Source of the DNA: UBA2767 sp965228625
GTDB lineage: Bacteria; Pseudomonadota; Alphaproteobacteria; Rhizobiales; Methyloligellaceae
Assembly (NCBI GenBank): GCA_965228625.1
Contig: OZ245829.1
Coordinates: 558,001-622,000 of the forward strand
Direction: 5' to 3'
DNA length: 64,000 nt
Notes under the pieces: generated by a model
Database searches by the model: none
What the model was told of the DNA's origin: nothing
Seen by the model: the letters and a program-made list of their open reading frames with translations, nothing else
Shown: in pieces, positions 53,178 to 61,539 of the stretch
Layout of the letters: each line of letters starts with the position of its first letter
Numbering within the stretch: the first letter of the stretch is position 1
Made by a program: the position numbers and the translations under genes

Positions 53178-53588
53178 CTACGGTGTCGGCGCGATGAACT
53201 CGGTGCGAATGCCGCCCGGAATGGTGCACATCATGTGACGGATCGGTCCGCCGCCGAGATCTTCGGGCGCAAACTCGATCTCCACACCGTTCGTTTCCTT
53301 GAGCTTCTCGTGCAGCGCGTCCAGCGCATCGCTGCCCGGCACCTTCAGGGCCAGGTGATGCAGGCCAATGACGTTCTTGCGGTCGAAGGCGACTGCGGTG
53401 CCCGGGTCGCTGACCTGCCAAAGCGTGATCATGGTGGTGCCGTCACTGACGAAAACCGCCGGGTAGTCGGGCTTCTCACCGACCTGGGCGAACCCCAGCG
53501 TATCCAGGAAGAACGATCGCGCGGCATCGAGGTCCGGAACGGTGAGGCCGATATGGTGGGCGCCTTCGGTAAGCGCTGAGTCTGACAT
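53178..53588 (-). CDS. VOC-family (glyoxalase-fold) protein
   Basis: The 136-residue protein is a single VOC unit pair (AHHIGLTVPDLDAARSFFLDTLGF; GLHHLALKVPGSDALDALHEKL) with possible metal ligands H12-13 and H75-76 and a C-terminal IRTEFI in which Glu would be the third ligand. AAGGAGAG precedes the ATG. It is the first gene of a two-gene operon with the PNPOx-reductase fusion and is divergent from the LysR gene. The reaction could be isomerase, dioxygenase or hydrolase type; nothing in the sequence decides. Confidence 0.82.
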   Translation of the reverse strand: MSDSALTEGAHHIGLTVPDLDAARSFFLDTLGFAQVGEKPDYPAVFVSDGTTMITLWQVSDPGTAVAFDRKNVIGLHHLALKVPGSDALDALHEKLKETNGVEIEFAPEDLGGGPIRHMMCTIPGGIRTEFIAPTP

Positions 53589-53694
53589 GGGTTCTCTCCT
53601 TCGCTGGTAGCCGGATCGCGGGCCCGGGTCTTCGGACGGGCCGATTGGGTTTGATGAGGTCGAATTTGATACTTTCCATCGCGAAACGGAATAC

Positions 53695-53705
53695 GCATAA
53701 TATGC
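53695..53705. promoter_or_regulatory. palindrome in the VOC/LysR divergent region
   Basis: GCATAATATGC is a perfect 11-base palindrome 30 bp before the LysR start and 106 bp from the VOC start, within an AT-rich patch. It fits the T-N11-A style of LysR sites and may mark the autoregulatory operator. Confidence 0.4.
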
Positions 53706-53734
53706 AATTGATTATTCCACTTTCAGGAATAGTG

Positions 53735-54634
53735 ATGGACCGACTGCAAACCATGTCCGTTTTCGTTGCCGTGGCGGAGGAAACAGGCTTTGCCGCCGCT
53801 GCCCGGCGCCTCAACATGTCGCCGCCGTCCGTCACGCGCGCCGTTTCGGATCTGGAATCGCGGCTTGGCGCCCTGCTCCTTCACCGCACGACACGGTCGG
53901 TAACCCTGACCGATGCGGGCGAACGATATCTCGCGGACTGCCGCCGGATACTCGCCGAAATCGAGGAAGCCGACCGGCATGCGACGGGGGCGCATGCCGA
54001 GCCCCGCGGGCTCGTGTCGGTCACCGGCTCGGTCATGTTCGGACGCATTGTCCTGACACCAATCCTGATCGACCTTCAGGCGCGCTACCCCGACATCGAA
54101 ATTGCCGCATTGTTTCTCGATCGCGTCGTTCACCTCGTCGACGAGGGCATAGATGTCGCGATCCGCATAGCCGAACTGCCCGACTCGTCCCTGACGGCCA
54201 TCCGCGTCGGTTCGGTCCGTCGTATCCTGTGCGCATCGCCGGCCTATCTGGCGCAACACGGACGACCCGCGACGCCGACAGATCTCTCGGATCACGAGAT
54301 CATCAATTTCGAGCACGAAGCACGCCGGGGCGAGTGGATCTTTCAGGGGAAATCGGGTCCCGAAAGCGTGAAGGTCCGCTCGCGGCTCAGGTTCAATGTG
54401 GCCGATGCCGCTCTTGCCGCGACCATTGCGGGTCGGGGCATCACCCGCGTACTGTCCTACCAGGCGGCGCCTCATCTCACGTCGGGCGCGCTCGAGACCG
54501 TACTCGACGGCTATGTGCCTCCCGAGGTTCCCGTGCATGTGGTCCACAAGGAGCCCGGCGAGACATCCGCACGCGTGCGTGCGGTGGTGGATTTCATGGT
54601 CGAACGTCTCCGCGAGAGTCCGGTGCTGCGATGA
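53735..54634 (+). CDS. LysR-family regulator, DmlR/CrgA group
   Basis: The 299-residue protein starts with MDRLQTMSVFVAVAEETGFA and AAARRLNMSPPSVTRAVSDLE, typical of the large LysR group that includes CrgA and DmlR, followed by the effector domain (GRIVLTPILIDLQARYPDIEI). The ATG at 53735 is the family start. It is divergent from the VOC/PNPOx-reductase operon, which is the most likely target. It also ends 6 bp from the stop of the hpsP-like gene, so a role in sulfonate catabolism cannot be excluded. Confidence 0.88.
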   Translation: MDRLQTMSVFVAVAEETGFAAAARRLNMSPPSVTRAVSDLESRLGALLLHRTTRSVTLTDAGERYLADCRRILAEIEEADRHATGAHAEPRGLVSVTGSVMFGRIVLTPILIDLQARYPDIEIAALFLDRVVHLVDEGIDVAIRIAELPDSSLTAIRVGSVRRILCASPAYLAQHGRPATPTDLSDHEIINFEHEARRGEWIFQGKSGPESVKVRSRLRFNVADAALAATIAGRGITRVLSYQAAPHLTSGALETVLDGYVPPEVPVHVVHKEPGETSARVRAVVDFMVERLRESPVLR

Positions 54635-54640
54635 CGCAGC

Positions 54641-55636
54641 TCACGGCCTCAATATGACCTTCGGCGCCGTCACGCGGCCGTCGAGAATATCCGCGAATGC
54701 CTGCTGACCCTGCTCGAGCGGGCGCGTCTCCGCCCAATCCAGTGCGCCGAGCTGTCCCGCGATCATCGCGGCCAGCGTGTCGCCGAAATCGGCTGCCGTG
54801 TAGGTATACGTGCCGATGAATGTGATTTCCTGGAGGGTCATCCGCCGTATGTCGAGCCCGCCCTCGCCGTCGGCGAGTCCGATGTGAACGATCACCCCGC
54901 CCGGACACGCCAGGGCGCTTGCCGCCTTGCGCGTCACCGCCCCGCCGAAGCCATCGACCACGATATGGGCTGTTCCCGGCTCCGGCCCGCCTTCCGAAAC
55001 GGGATCATAGACGGTGAACGGCCCGGCTTCTCTCAATGCCGCATGGCGTGCCGGGTTGGTTTCGGCAATGAAGACCTCCTGCACGCCACGCGCCGCGAGA
55101 ACAAGTGCTGCGCCGAGCCCGATTGCGCCGCCACCGAGGACAACCGCACGACACGCGGACAGAGGCGTGCGGCTCACATCCCGCGCCAGGCGGATTGCGT
55201 GCCATCCACAGGCGATCGGCTCGGTCAAGGCAGCGCTTTCCGCCGAAAAGCTTGCCGGGATCGTATGCAGGTTGCGCTCCGGCATGCGCAGCAGGCCGGC
55301 GAATGCCCCCTCGCGCGGCGGCATCGAGATGATCTGCCGGTGCGGGCAGATATTCGTCCGGCCCTGGAGGCACGCCTCGCACACGCCACATGTGACCAGC
55401 GGATTGACCACCACGCGCGTGCCCTCATCCGGGCCCTCGACAATGGTACCGGCCACTTCATGACCGAGAATGAGCGGTGCCGGACGGCGCTCGTCGTGCC
55501 CCAGATAGGCGTGCATGTCCGAACCGCAGATGCCCACCGTTTCGACCTTGATCAGGACCTCGCCATCCTCCGGCACCGGGTCCGGCGTGTCCCGTAAATC
55601 AAGCGTCTTCGGACCAGTATAGACAAGAGCTTTCAT
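54641..55636 (-). CDS. hpsP: zinc-dependent dehydrogenase, HpsP-like
   Basis: The 331-residue medium-chain dehydrogenase has catalytic zinc ligands in GICGSDMHAYLGHD and GHEVAG, the four-Cys structural zinc loop (CGVCEACLQGRTNIC) and a Rossmann VLGGGAIGLGAALVLAARG. Its position directly behind an SDR and a histidinol-dehydrogenase homologue reproduces the hpsNOP gene order of DHPS degraders. There HpsO and HpsP interconvert DHPS enantiomers through sulfo-acetone-type intermediates. The assignment rests on the cluster, since sequence alone fits many sorbitol/threonine-type dehydrogenases. Its ATG lies 7 bp after the SDR stop. Confidence 0.7.
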   Translation of the reverse strand: MKALVYTGPKTLDLRDTPDPVPEDGEVLIKVETVGICGSDMHAYLGHDERRPAPLILGHEVAGTIVEGPDEGTRVVVNPLVTCGVCEACLQGRTNICPHRQIISMPPREGAFAGLLRMPERNLHTIPASFSAESAALTEPIACGWHAIRLARDVSRTPLSACRAVVLGGGAIGLGAALVLAARGVQEVFIAETNPARHAALREAGPFTVYDPVSEGGPEPGTAHIVVDGFGGAVTRKAASALACPGGVIVHIGLADGEGGLDIRRMTLQEITFIGTYTYTAADFGDTLAAMIAGQLGALDWAETRPLEQGQQAFADILDGRVTAPKVILRP

Positions 55637-55643
55637 GACACGT

Positions 55644-56405
55644 TCACTTGGCGGTAAAGCCGCCATCGACGTTCAGCACCTGCCCGGTGACATAGTCGGA
55701 TGCCGGCGAGGCCAGAAAGATTGCCGGACCAATGAGGTCGCTCATCTCGCCGTTGCGCCCTATGCAGGTCTGTTCCGCCATCCGTTTCGACATCTGTCCA
55801 TCCGAAAAGACCGGACCGGTCAGTTCCGTCGGAAAGAACCCGGGCGCGAGCGCGTTGCAGGTGATGCCCCGGCTTGACCAGGCCTCGGCCATGGCGCGCG
55901 TCAACTGTACGATGCCGCCCTTTGACGCGCCATACGCCAGTCCGTTCTCGAAGGCGCGGTACGACTGCAGCGAAGCAATGTTGATGATCCGTCCCCAGCC
56001 GCGCCGGGCCATTTCCGGCACGAGTTTTTGGGCAAGAAAGAACGGCACGCTCAGATTGAGGTCGACCGTCTGCCGCCAGGTCGCCGGATCGACCTCGTCC
56101 GCGTGCTTGCGTGGATTGACACCGGCGGCGTTGATCAGGATATCCGGCGGTCCGAACGGTTCTGCAGCCTGCGCGGCAGCCTCGCCGCTTTGAGCCGGAT
56201 CGGCGAGATCGGCAACGACGAAGGTGGCCCGGCCTCCGTCCCGGGAGGCCTCCCCGGCCCAGGCCTTGAGTTCCGCCTCCCTTCGTGCGAGCCCGATGAC
56301 GGAGGCTCCGGATTGCGCAAACAAGGTCGCGAGAAACCGGCCGATCCCGCTGCTCGCGCCCGTCACGCAGGCAACACGGCCCTCCAGAGAGAACAGGTCC
56401 GTCAT
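55644..56405 (-). CDS. hpsO: SDR dehydrogenase, HpsO-like
   Basis: The 253-residue classical SDR has TGASSGIG, NAAG (ILINAAGVNPRK), the Ser of NIASLQSY and YGASKGG, and an intact C-terminus (VTGQVLNVDGGFTAK). It belongs with gluconate-5-dehydrogenase-like enzymes. Placed between HpsN- and HpsP-type genes it is best read as HpsO, the DHPS 2-dehydrogenase. Its ATG overlaps the hpsN stop (ATGA), showing translational coupling. Confidence 0.72.
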   Translation of the reverse strand: MTDLFSLEGRVACVTGASSGIGRFLATLFAQSGASVIGLARREAELKAWAGEASRDGGRATFVVADLADPAQSGEAAAQAAEPFGPPDILINAAGVNPRKHADEVDPATWRQTVDLNLSVPFFLAQKLVPEMARRGWGRIINIASLQSYRAFENGLAYGASKGGIVQLTRAMAEAWSSRGITCNALAPGFFPTELTGPVFSDGQMSKRMAEQTCIGRNGEMSDLIGPAIFLASPASDYVTGQVLNVDGGFTAK

Positions 56406-57709
56406 TCCGCCGCCGTGAGGTCGAAGCTCTCCTCCGGGAACCATTTCTCGAGCCGGATATCGGCCGTTTTTGCGTGGCCTTCCATGCCCTCGAGCCGGGA
56501 AATGCGCGCGGTCGCTTCCGCAACCGGTCGGGCGCCCTCGCGGGTGGCGCGCTGCCAGGTGACGATCTTCATGTATTTGTGCACCGACAGCCCGCCGGTA
56601 TAGCGTGCCGCGCCCGAGGTCGGGAGCACGTGGTTCGTCCCCGATGCCTTGTCGCCGAACGCCACGGTGGTTTCTTCGCCGAGGAACAGCGAGCCGTAGC
56701 ATTTGAGGCGGTCGAGCCACCAGTCGAGATCGCCGGCCATGACTGTGAGGTGCTCCGGTGCGATGCCGTCCGACACCTCGGCGACCTCCTCGCGCGTGTC
56801 GCACACGATGACCTCGGCATAGTCGCGCCATGCGGCTTCCGCATTCTGCGCATTGACCTCCGGCAGGCTGTCGATCAGCCCGGGTACCATTTCCATGACC
56901 TTCTCCGCCAGAGGCCGGCTCGTCGTTGCGAGCCAGACCGGCGAGTTGTAACCGTGTTCCGCCTGACCGACGAGGTCCCACGCGACGATGAACGGATCAG
57001 CCGTCTCATCGGCGAGGATGAGGCTGTCCGTGGGCCCGGCGAGCATGTCGATGCCGACCCGGCCGAACAGAATGCGCTTGGCTTCGGCAACGAACTGGTT
57101 GCCCGGACCGACGAGAATATCCGCCTTGGGCAGCCCGAACAGGCCGAAGGCCATAGCCGCCACGCCCTGCACGCCGCCGAGCGCGAGGATCGAGTCCGCG
57201 CCGCAGACGTCGGCGGTGTAGATGATCGCCGGGTTGACCCCGACTTCGGGCCGCGGCGGCGAACACGTCGTGATGTGCCCGCATCCGGCAACCTTGGCGG
57301 TGGTCACGGTCATGATCGCGGAAGCCACGTGGCTGTAGCGTCCGCCGGGCACGTAACATCCCGCCGCCTGGCAGGGGATCGCTTTCTGACCGGCGACGAA
57401 CCCCGGAATGATCTCAACCTCGATATCGGAAATCGTGCCCTTCTGCGCCTCCGCGAACTTGCGAACGTTATCGCGCGCGAACCGGATATCATCCTTCACC
57501 TTTTGCGAAAGCGATTGCGTCGCCGCATCGATCTCGTCGCGGGTCAGGACGATGTTGCCGTCATACTTGTCGAACTTCGCCGCATAGCGCTTGGCCGCCT
57601 CTTCGCCGCCCTGCTCGATATCATCGAGGATGGCGCGGACGGTCGCCTGGACGTCCGACGCATCGCTCGTCGACGTCTTGGGCGCCTTTTTGAGATATTC
57701 GACAGACAT
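56402..57709 (-). CDS. hpsN: sulfopropanediol 3-dehydrogenase, HpsN-like
   Basis: The 435-residue protein is a histidinol-dehydrogenase homologue with all zinc and active-site positions kept: Q249 and H252 (VGQAEHGYN), E319-H320 (PEHLTV), D353 and H360 (GDKASGTNHVLPT), E407 and H412 (LEGMEGH). HisD in histidine synthesis is the paralogue, but no his gene is near. HpsN oxidises (R)-DHPS to (R)-sulfolactate in two NAD steps. The ATG at 57709 follows GGGAGAGG. It leads the hpsNOP-like operon. That the true substrate is DHPS is inferred from the gene set. Confidence 0.8.
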   Translation of the reverse strand: MSVEYLKKAPKTSTSDASDVQATVRAILDDIEQGGEEAAKRYAAKFDKYDGNIVLTRDEIDAATQSLSQKVKDDIRFARDNVRKFAEAQKGTISDIEVEIIPGFVAGQKAIPCQAAGCYVPGGRYSHVASAIMTVTTAKVAGCGHITTCSPPRPEVGVNPAIIYTADVCGADSILALGGVQGVAAMAFGLFGLPKADILVGPGNQFVAEAKRILFGRVGIDMLAGPTDSLILADETADPFIVAWDLVGQAEHGYNSPVWLATTSRPLAEKVMEMVPGLIDSLPEVNAQNAEAAWRDYAEVIVCDTREEVAEVSDGIAPEHLTVMAGDLDWWLDRLKCYGSLFLGEETTVAFGDKASGTNHVLPTSGAARYTGGLSVHKYMKIVTWQRATREGARPVAEATARISRLEGMEGHAKTADIRLEKWFPEESFDLTAAE

Positions 57710-57847
57710 TGGATTTGTACCTCTCCCTGAATTTGCACACGGGCTACGTAACAAGGTCACGGGCGCGCGTTCGAAATATTAGCAGAAACCTCGACAACGA
57801 AGCGCTGTTCATACGTTCCGACCGGTCCGGCGGCAAATCACTGACAC

Positions 57848-59290
57848 TCATTCCACCCACGCCCGATTGATGTAGGGCGTGTCGCCGACCTCAGACATCG
57901 AAAGGTGCGTGAGCGGTCCATTCGCGTTGCTTGAGGAGAAGACCCTCTCCCCGACCTCGATCCGCGTCGGGTCCGGACCGTCCCGCAGCGCCTCATGCAG
58001 CACGCGTCCATCAAGATGTTCGGGCGGCGTGACCCCCAGCATGTGCAGGACCGTGGGCATGACATCGACATTCCCGGCGGGCACGGGGATCTCCTGTTCC
58101 GGCTTGAGGCGGCCACCCGCCATGATCAGTACGTTACGCATCTCATATGGGCTCAGCCCACCATGGCACCCTCCCCCCGGCGGATAGATGGAATCATGGA
58201 GGGACATGCCGTCCCGGCCCCATTCATTGGTGCTGTCGTCATAGCGCAGCACCAGCGCGATGTCGGGCGACCGGCGGTGCGCCACCTGAACGAGATCAAG
58301 CGTCAGCGTGCCTTCGGCGCCATGGCGGGTGAAGAGAGGACCACACCATTCCTCCTGTTGCAGCCATTCGACGATCTCGCCGATCCGCTCCGGCGCGGGG
58401 TCGTCGAGCCACACGCCGCCGCCATTTGCGACGACGATATTCGCCCCGTCGAATCCCGCCTCGCGGAATCTCGTGTCCAGCCCGAGCGGTTCGCCTCTGA
58501 TGGTGATCTGGCCATGGTCCGACATTGCGATGATCTGCAGCGAGCCATCGGCGATGGCGTCTTCGTGCATCGCGAGGATACGCCCGAACTGCGAGTCGGC
58601 ATGGTGGATTGTCTCAAGCGCGCCCGGCGAGCCGATACCCAGATGGTGAAAGGACTCATCCGGTTCGCACAGCCACAGCAGCATGACATCGGGGTGGATT
58701 TCCGGCTCGACGAACTCCAGGTAACAATCGACCGCATAGGTGATCCAGTCGAGCGCGGGCCGGGTGTACTCGGGCAACGGTCCGACACGTTCCATGATCC
58801 GGTTCTCGACGCCGGCAGGGACCGACGCTTCCGGCCGCCGCATGGCGAAGCGGAACGCGCCCGTCTTCTCGGCGGCAATATTGATAAGACGGCCACCGCC
58901 GGATGTTCCCGCGCTCAGAGTCGCATAGGATTTGCCGGCCGCATTCAGCCACTCACCGAGTGTCGGCACATCGAAGAACGGCTCGGTCATTCGCTTGAGA
59001 GCCGCTTCGAACGCAACGTCATCTCCGGTGTTCAACACAACGCCCCTGCCGTTTTCGGAGACGACGAAATTGTTGGCGACGACGCCATGACGGGACGGAT
59101 AGCACCCGGTAATCACGGCCGACTGATTGACGCGGGTTTCGGACGGGAAAGTGGACCGGCTGTTCGTGAACCACACACCGCCCCGGGCAAAGGCATGCAG
59201 GTAGGGCATCAATTCTGGGGTGACGAATTCCGGGCGCAGGGCATCGAAGACGACAATCAGCACGCGCGTGTTCCGGTCAGACTTTTCCAA
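57848..59290 (-). CDS. alkaline-phosphatase-superfamily phosphodiesterase
   Basis: The 480-residue protein is of the nucleotide pyrophosphatase/phosphodiesterase type. It has metal Asp in VVFDALRPEF, the nucleophile Thr in SRSTFPSETRVN, GCYPSRHGVVANNF, the CEPDESFHHLGI metal site, and AMSDHGQ. No signal peptide is visible, so it is probably cytosolic. It is likely to cleave phosphodiesters or phosphonates; sulfatase chemistry is less likely because the formylglycine motif is absent. TTG at 59290 follows GGGGAG. It lies upstream of hpsN with a 138-bp gap and is divergent from an MFS gene, so it appears to belong to the sulfonate cluster. Confidence 0.82.
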   Translation of the reverse strand: MEKSDRNTRVLIVVFDALRPEFVTPELMPYLHAFARGGVWFTNSRSTFPSETRVNQSAVITGCYPSRHGVVANNFVVSENGRGVVLNTGDDVAFEAALKRMTEPFFDVPTLGEWLNAAGKSYATLSAGTSGGGRLINIAAEKTGAFRFAMRRPEASVPAGVENRIMERVGPLPEYTRPALDWITYAVDCYLEFVEPEIHPDVMLLWLCEPDESFHHLGIGSPGALETIHHADSQFGRILAMHEDAIADGSLQIIAMSDHGQITIRGEPLGLDTRFREAGFDGANIVVANGGGVWLDDPAPERIGEIVEWLQQEEWCGPLFTRHGAEGTLTLDLVQVAHRRSPDIALVLRYDDSTNEWGRDGMSLHDSIYPPGGGCHGGLSPYEMRNVLIMAGGRLKPEQEIPVPAGNVDVMPTVLHMLGVTPPEHLDGRVLHEALRDGPDPTRIEVGERVFSSSNANGPLTHLSMSEVGDTPYINRAWVE

Positions 59291-59536
59291 CTTCCGTTAC
59301 TCCCCCGAGACCGACGCGCCGCACTCACCAGTCGGCAGACCTACACATTTTTTGTGACGTGCGATAGCAGTTTGCTCCGGGCCGCCGCCGTTATCGGCGT
59401 GGAACATCAACGGCTCGTCCGGGCGGCGGCTGATCCGGCAGCAACCCATGCTGTCTCACACCTGGTTTTTCGCCTATAGTCCCGTTCTTTCCGCCGGACT
59501 CCCTTTTCAGCCGCGAAGCCCGTTCAGGCCGCTTCC

Positions 59537-60742
59537 ATGACGCCCCAACCAGAAAAGACCCCTAGGGACAGTTCCGTCAATCTGCCGCTGATGGTGCTGG
59601 CCCGCATCTGCACCACCACGATTTTCATGACCTATCCGGCGTGCCTGGCCGTGTTGCTCGTCGAGTGGAACATGAGCGCAACCCAGGGCGGCATGGTGCA
59701 GGGCGCGTTCACGGCCGCTTTCGCCGTGTCTCTTCTTGTTGCCTCGTTCCTGTGTGATCGCATCGGGGCGAAGCGCGTATTCAATACGGCAACCCTGTTA
59801 GCCGCCGCGTCCGCTCTTCTTTTCGCGGTCTTTTCCACATCATTCGAGACCGCGCTCGTGTTCATATCCCTTGTCGGCCTGTCGCAGGGCGGGACCTATA
59901 CGCCGGCCATCATGCTGGTTTCGGCAAACACGCCGCCGGCACGGACGGCATCCGCGGTCGGCTGGATACTCGCCGGCATGTCCGCCGGCTATGTCGTCTC
60001 CATCTTCCTGTCGATGGCGTTGCTGCCCACGCACGGCTACCGGACGGCGTTCATGGCGACCGCGGCGATCACCATTGCGGGCTGGGTGTTCGGATTTCTC
60101 GCCGTTCGCCACGCCCGAGACCAGCTCGAGGAAAAAGGAACCGCTGAAACGACGGCGGACGGCTCCCTGCCACGCCGGGCACGGCTGCTCACACTCGGAT
60201 ATATCGGCCATTGCTGGGAGCTCTTCGGCGCATGGGCCTGGATCCCTGCGTTTCTGGCAGCGGCGATTCTGACGAACGGCACAATGTCGGGAATCGAACT
60301 CGGCCTCTGGACTGCGCTTGCGCTGCACATGTCCGGCTTTTTCTCCTCATTCCTCTCAGGGTACGCCGCGGACCGGTTCGGGATGCGGCGCGTCCTGATC
60401 GTGTTCGCGGTGCTCGGTACAGCCTGCTCCGTGTCGATTGGCTGGCTGGGCGACATCAACATCGCGCTGCTGCTGATCATCGCCGCGGTCTACGGGTTCG
60501 CCACAATCGGCGACTCATCCGTTCTCTCGGCGGCAATGACGCGAGCCGTCCCCCCTCACCGACTCGGACGCGCGCTGGGCCTGAGGTCGGTTCTGGGGGT
60601 CGGTGCCGGGGCCGTCGCGCCAATCGCTTTCGGGCTTGCACTCGATATCGCCCCGAAAGCGTCCGCCTGGGGCATCGCGTTTTCCGTTCTCGCGATCGGC
60701 GGCATGGTCGCCGTGATCTGCGCTGTTCTGCTGCCGCGTTAG
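59537..60742 (+). CDS. MFS transporter of the hps region
   Basis: The 401-residue protein has twelve predicted helices and the MFS loop motif DRIGAKRVF between helices 2 and 3 with a second DRFGMRRV in the other half. Members of this kind import organic acids. A DHPS importer (HpsU) is an MFS protein in Cupriavidus, so this gene is a candidate for the same job. It faces away from the phosphodiesterase and hps genes across 246 bp. The preceding sequence offers no strong ribosome site. Confidence 0.8.
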   Translation: MTPQPEKTPRDSSVNLPLMVLARICTTTIFMTYPACLAVLLVEWNMSATQGGMVQGAFTAAFAVSLLVASFLCDRIGAKRVFNTATLLAAASALLFAVFSTSFETALVFISLVGLSQGGTYTPAIMLVSANTPPARTASAVGWILAGMSAGYVVSIFLSMALLPTHGYRTAFMATAAITIAGWVFGFLAVRHARDQLEEKGTAETTADGSLPRRARLLTLGYIGHCWELFGAWAWIPAFLAAAILTNGTMSGIELGLWTALALHMSGFFSSFLSGYAADRFGMRRVLIVFAVLGTACSVSIGWLGDINIALLLIIAAVYGFATIGDSSVLSAAMTRAVPPHRLGRALGLRSVLGVGAGAVAPIAFGLALDIAPKASAWGIAFSVLAIGGMVAVICAVLLPR

Positions 60743-60766
60743 ACCTGGCCAGCCCCGGACAAACTG

Positions 60767-61135
60767 CTAGTCCTTGAGCTCGTCCGGCACTTTGCCGCCG
60801 TTTTCCGCGAGCTTCGTCATGACCTGCTTGTGGAGCCAGATGTTCATGGAAGCGGAGTCGCTCATGTCGCCGGAATACCCCAGCTCTTGCGCAAGCTCCT
60901 TGCGCTCCGACAGGCTGCTGTCCAGATCAAGCAGTTTCATCAGATCGACGATCGACGTCTTCCAGTTGAGTTTCTGATTTGCCTTGCCGGCAAGGTCGTC
61001 AAGAATTACCTCAACGTCGACTTCCGTCCCGGGGGCTACCGACGGCGCCGCCGAATCGCTTTCTGCCGCTTCCTGCGGCGCGGCTTCGGCTGATTTGCCG
61101 AAAATCGCCGACATGATGTTTCCAAAGATGCTCAT
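60767..61135 (-). CDS. DUF3597 family protein
   Basis: The 122-residue protein starts MSIFGNIMSAIFGKS, a diagnostic start of DUF3597, then an Ala/Pro linker and a helical domain (ILDDLAGKANQKLNWKTSIVDLMKLLDLD in parts; RKELAQELGYSGDMSDSASMNIWLHKQVM). The domain is widespread in Proteobacteria with unknown function. The ATG at 61135 gives the family start. It converges with the MFS gene, and a FNR-like palindrome lies 74 bp upstream. Confidence 0.85.
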   Translation of the reverse strand: MSIFGNIMSAIFGKSAEAAPQEAAESDSAAPSVAPGTEVDVEVILDDLAGKANQKLNWKTSIVDLMKLLDLDSSLSERKELAQELGYSGDMSDSASMNIWLHKQVMTKLAENGGKVPDELKD

Positions 61136-61539
61136 GAGGTGTCTCCACAACCTAAAGTTGAATTATCTCGCCATTTCAACACGCCTGCCGAAAACAAGAT
61201 AGTGGGTGTCTGATGTAAATCAGATACGCGACGATTGTTTGGCGCTAGCATCCTGCTCATGGGGGCGCGTGCGGTGCGCGAGTGTACCGACACGCCTTGG
61301 GACAAGAATCAGATAGACGTGGGGGTATCCACACAACGAGCATCTGCGACAATTATACCACACATAAGTATCAATTTTGATTTGTGGTGCGGATGCGCTT
61401 TGTACTAACCAAAACCAACAGCTAGTTTTGTTTCGAAACACCTGCGGTTCGGAGATTCTTTTGCACCGTATCGGGTCTGAAACAACGTGGTCTTTGCGCG
61501 TCGCGCAAAGCAAATGGTCGGGACTTGGGGGACCAGAAA
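61136..61539. other. divergent regulatory region of DUF3597 and ompW
   Basis: This 404-bp AT-enriched stretch has no gene I can support. It holds a 16-base palindrome (61209-61224), an inverted repeat ATCAATTTTGAT (61370-61381) bracketed by ACCACA/TGTGGT, and TTGGGGGA just before the ompW start. It may carry promoters for both genes. Confidence 0.5.
61209..61224. promoter_or_regulatory. FNR-like palindrome upstream of DUF3597
   Basis: TCTGATGTAAATCAGA consists of two perfect six-base arms around GTAA. The core CTGAT-N4-ATCAG differs from the FNR/FixK box TTGAT-N4-ATCAA by one base in each half. It lies 74 bp upstream of the DUF3597 start, a fitting distance for activation. Confidence 0.5.
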
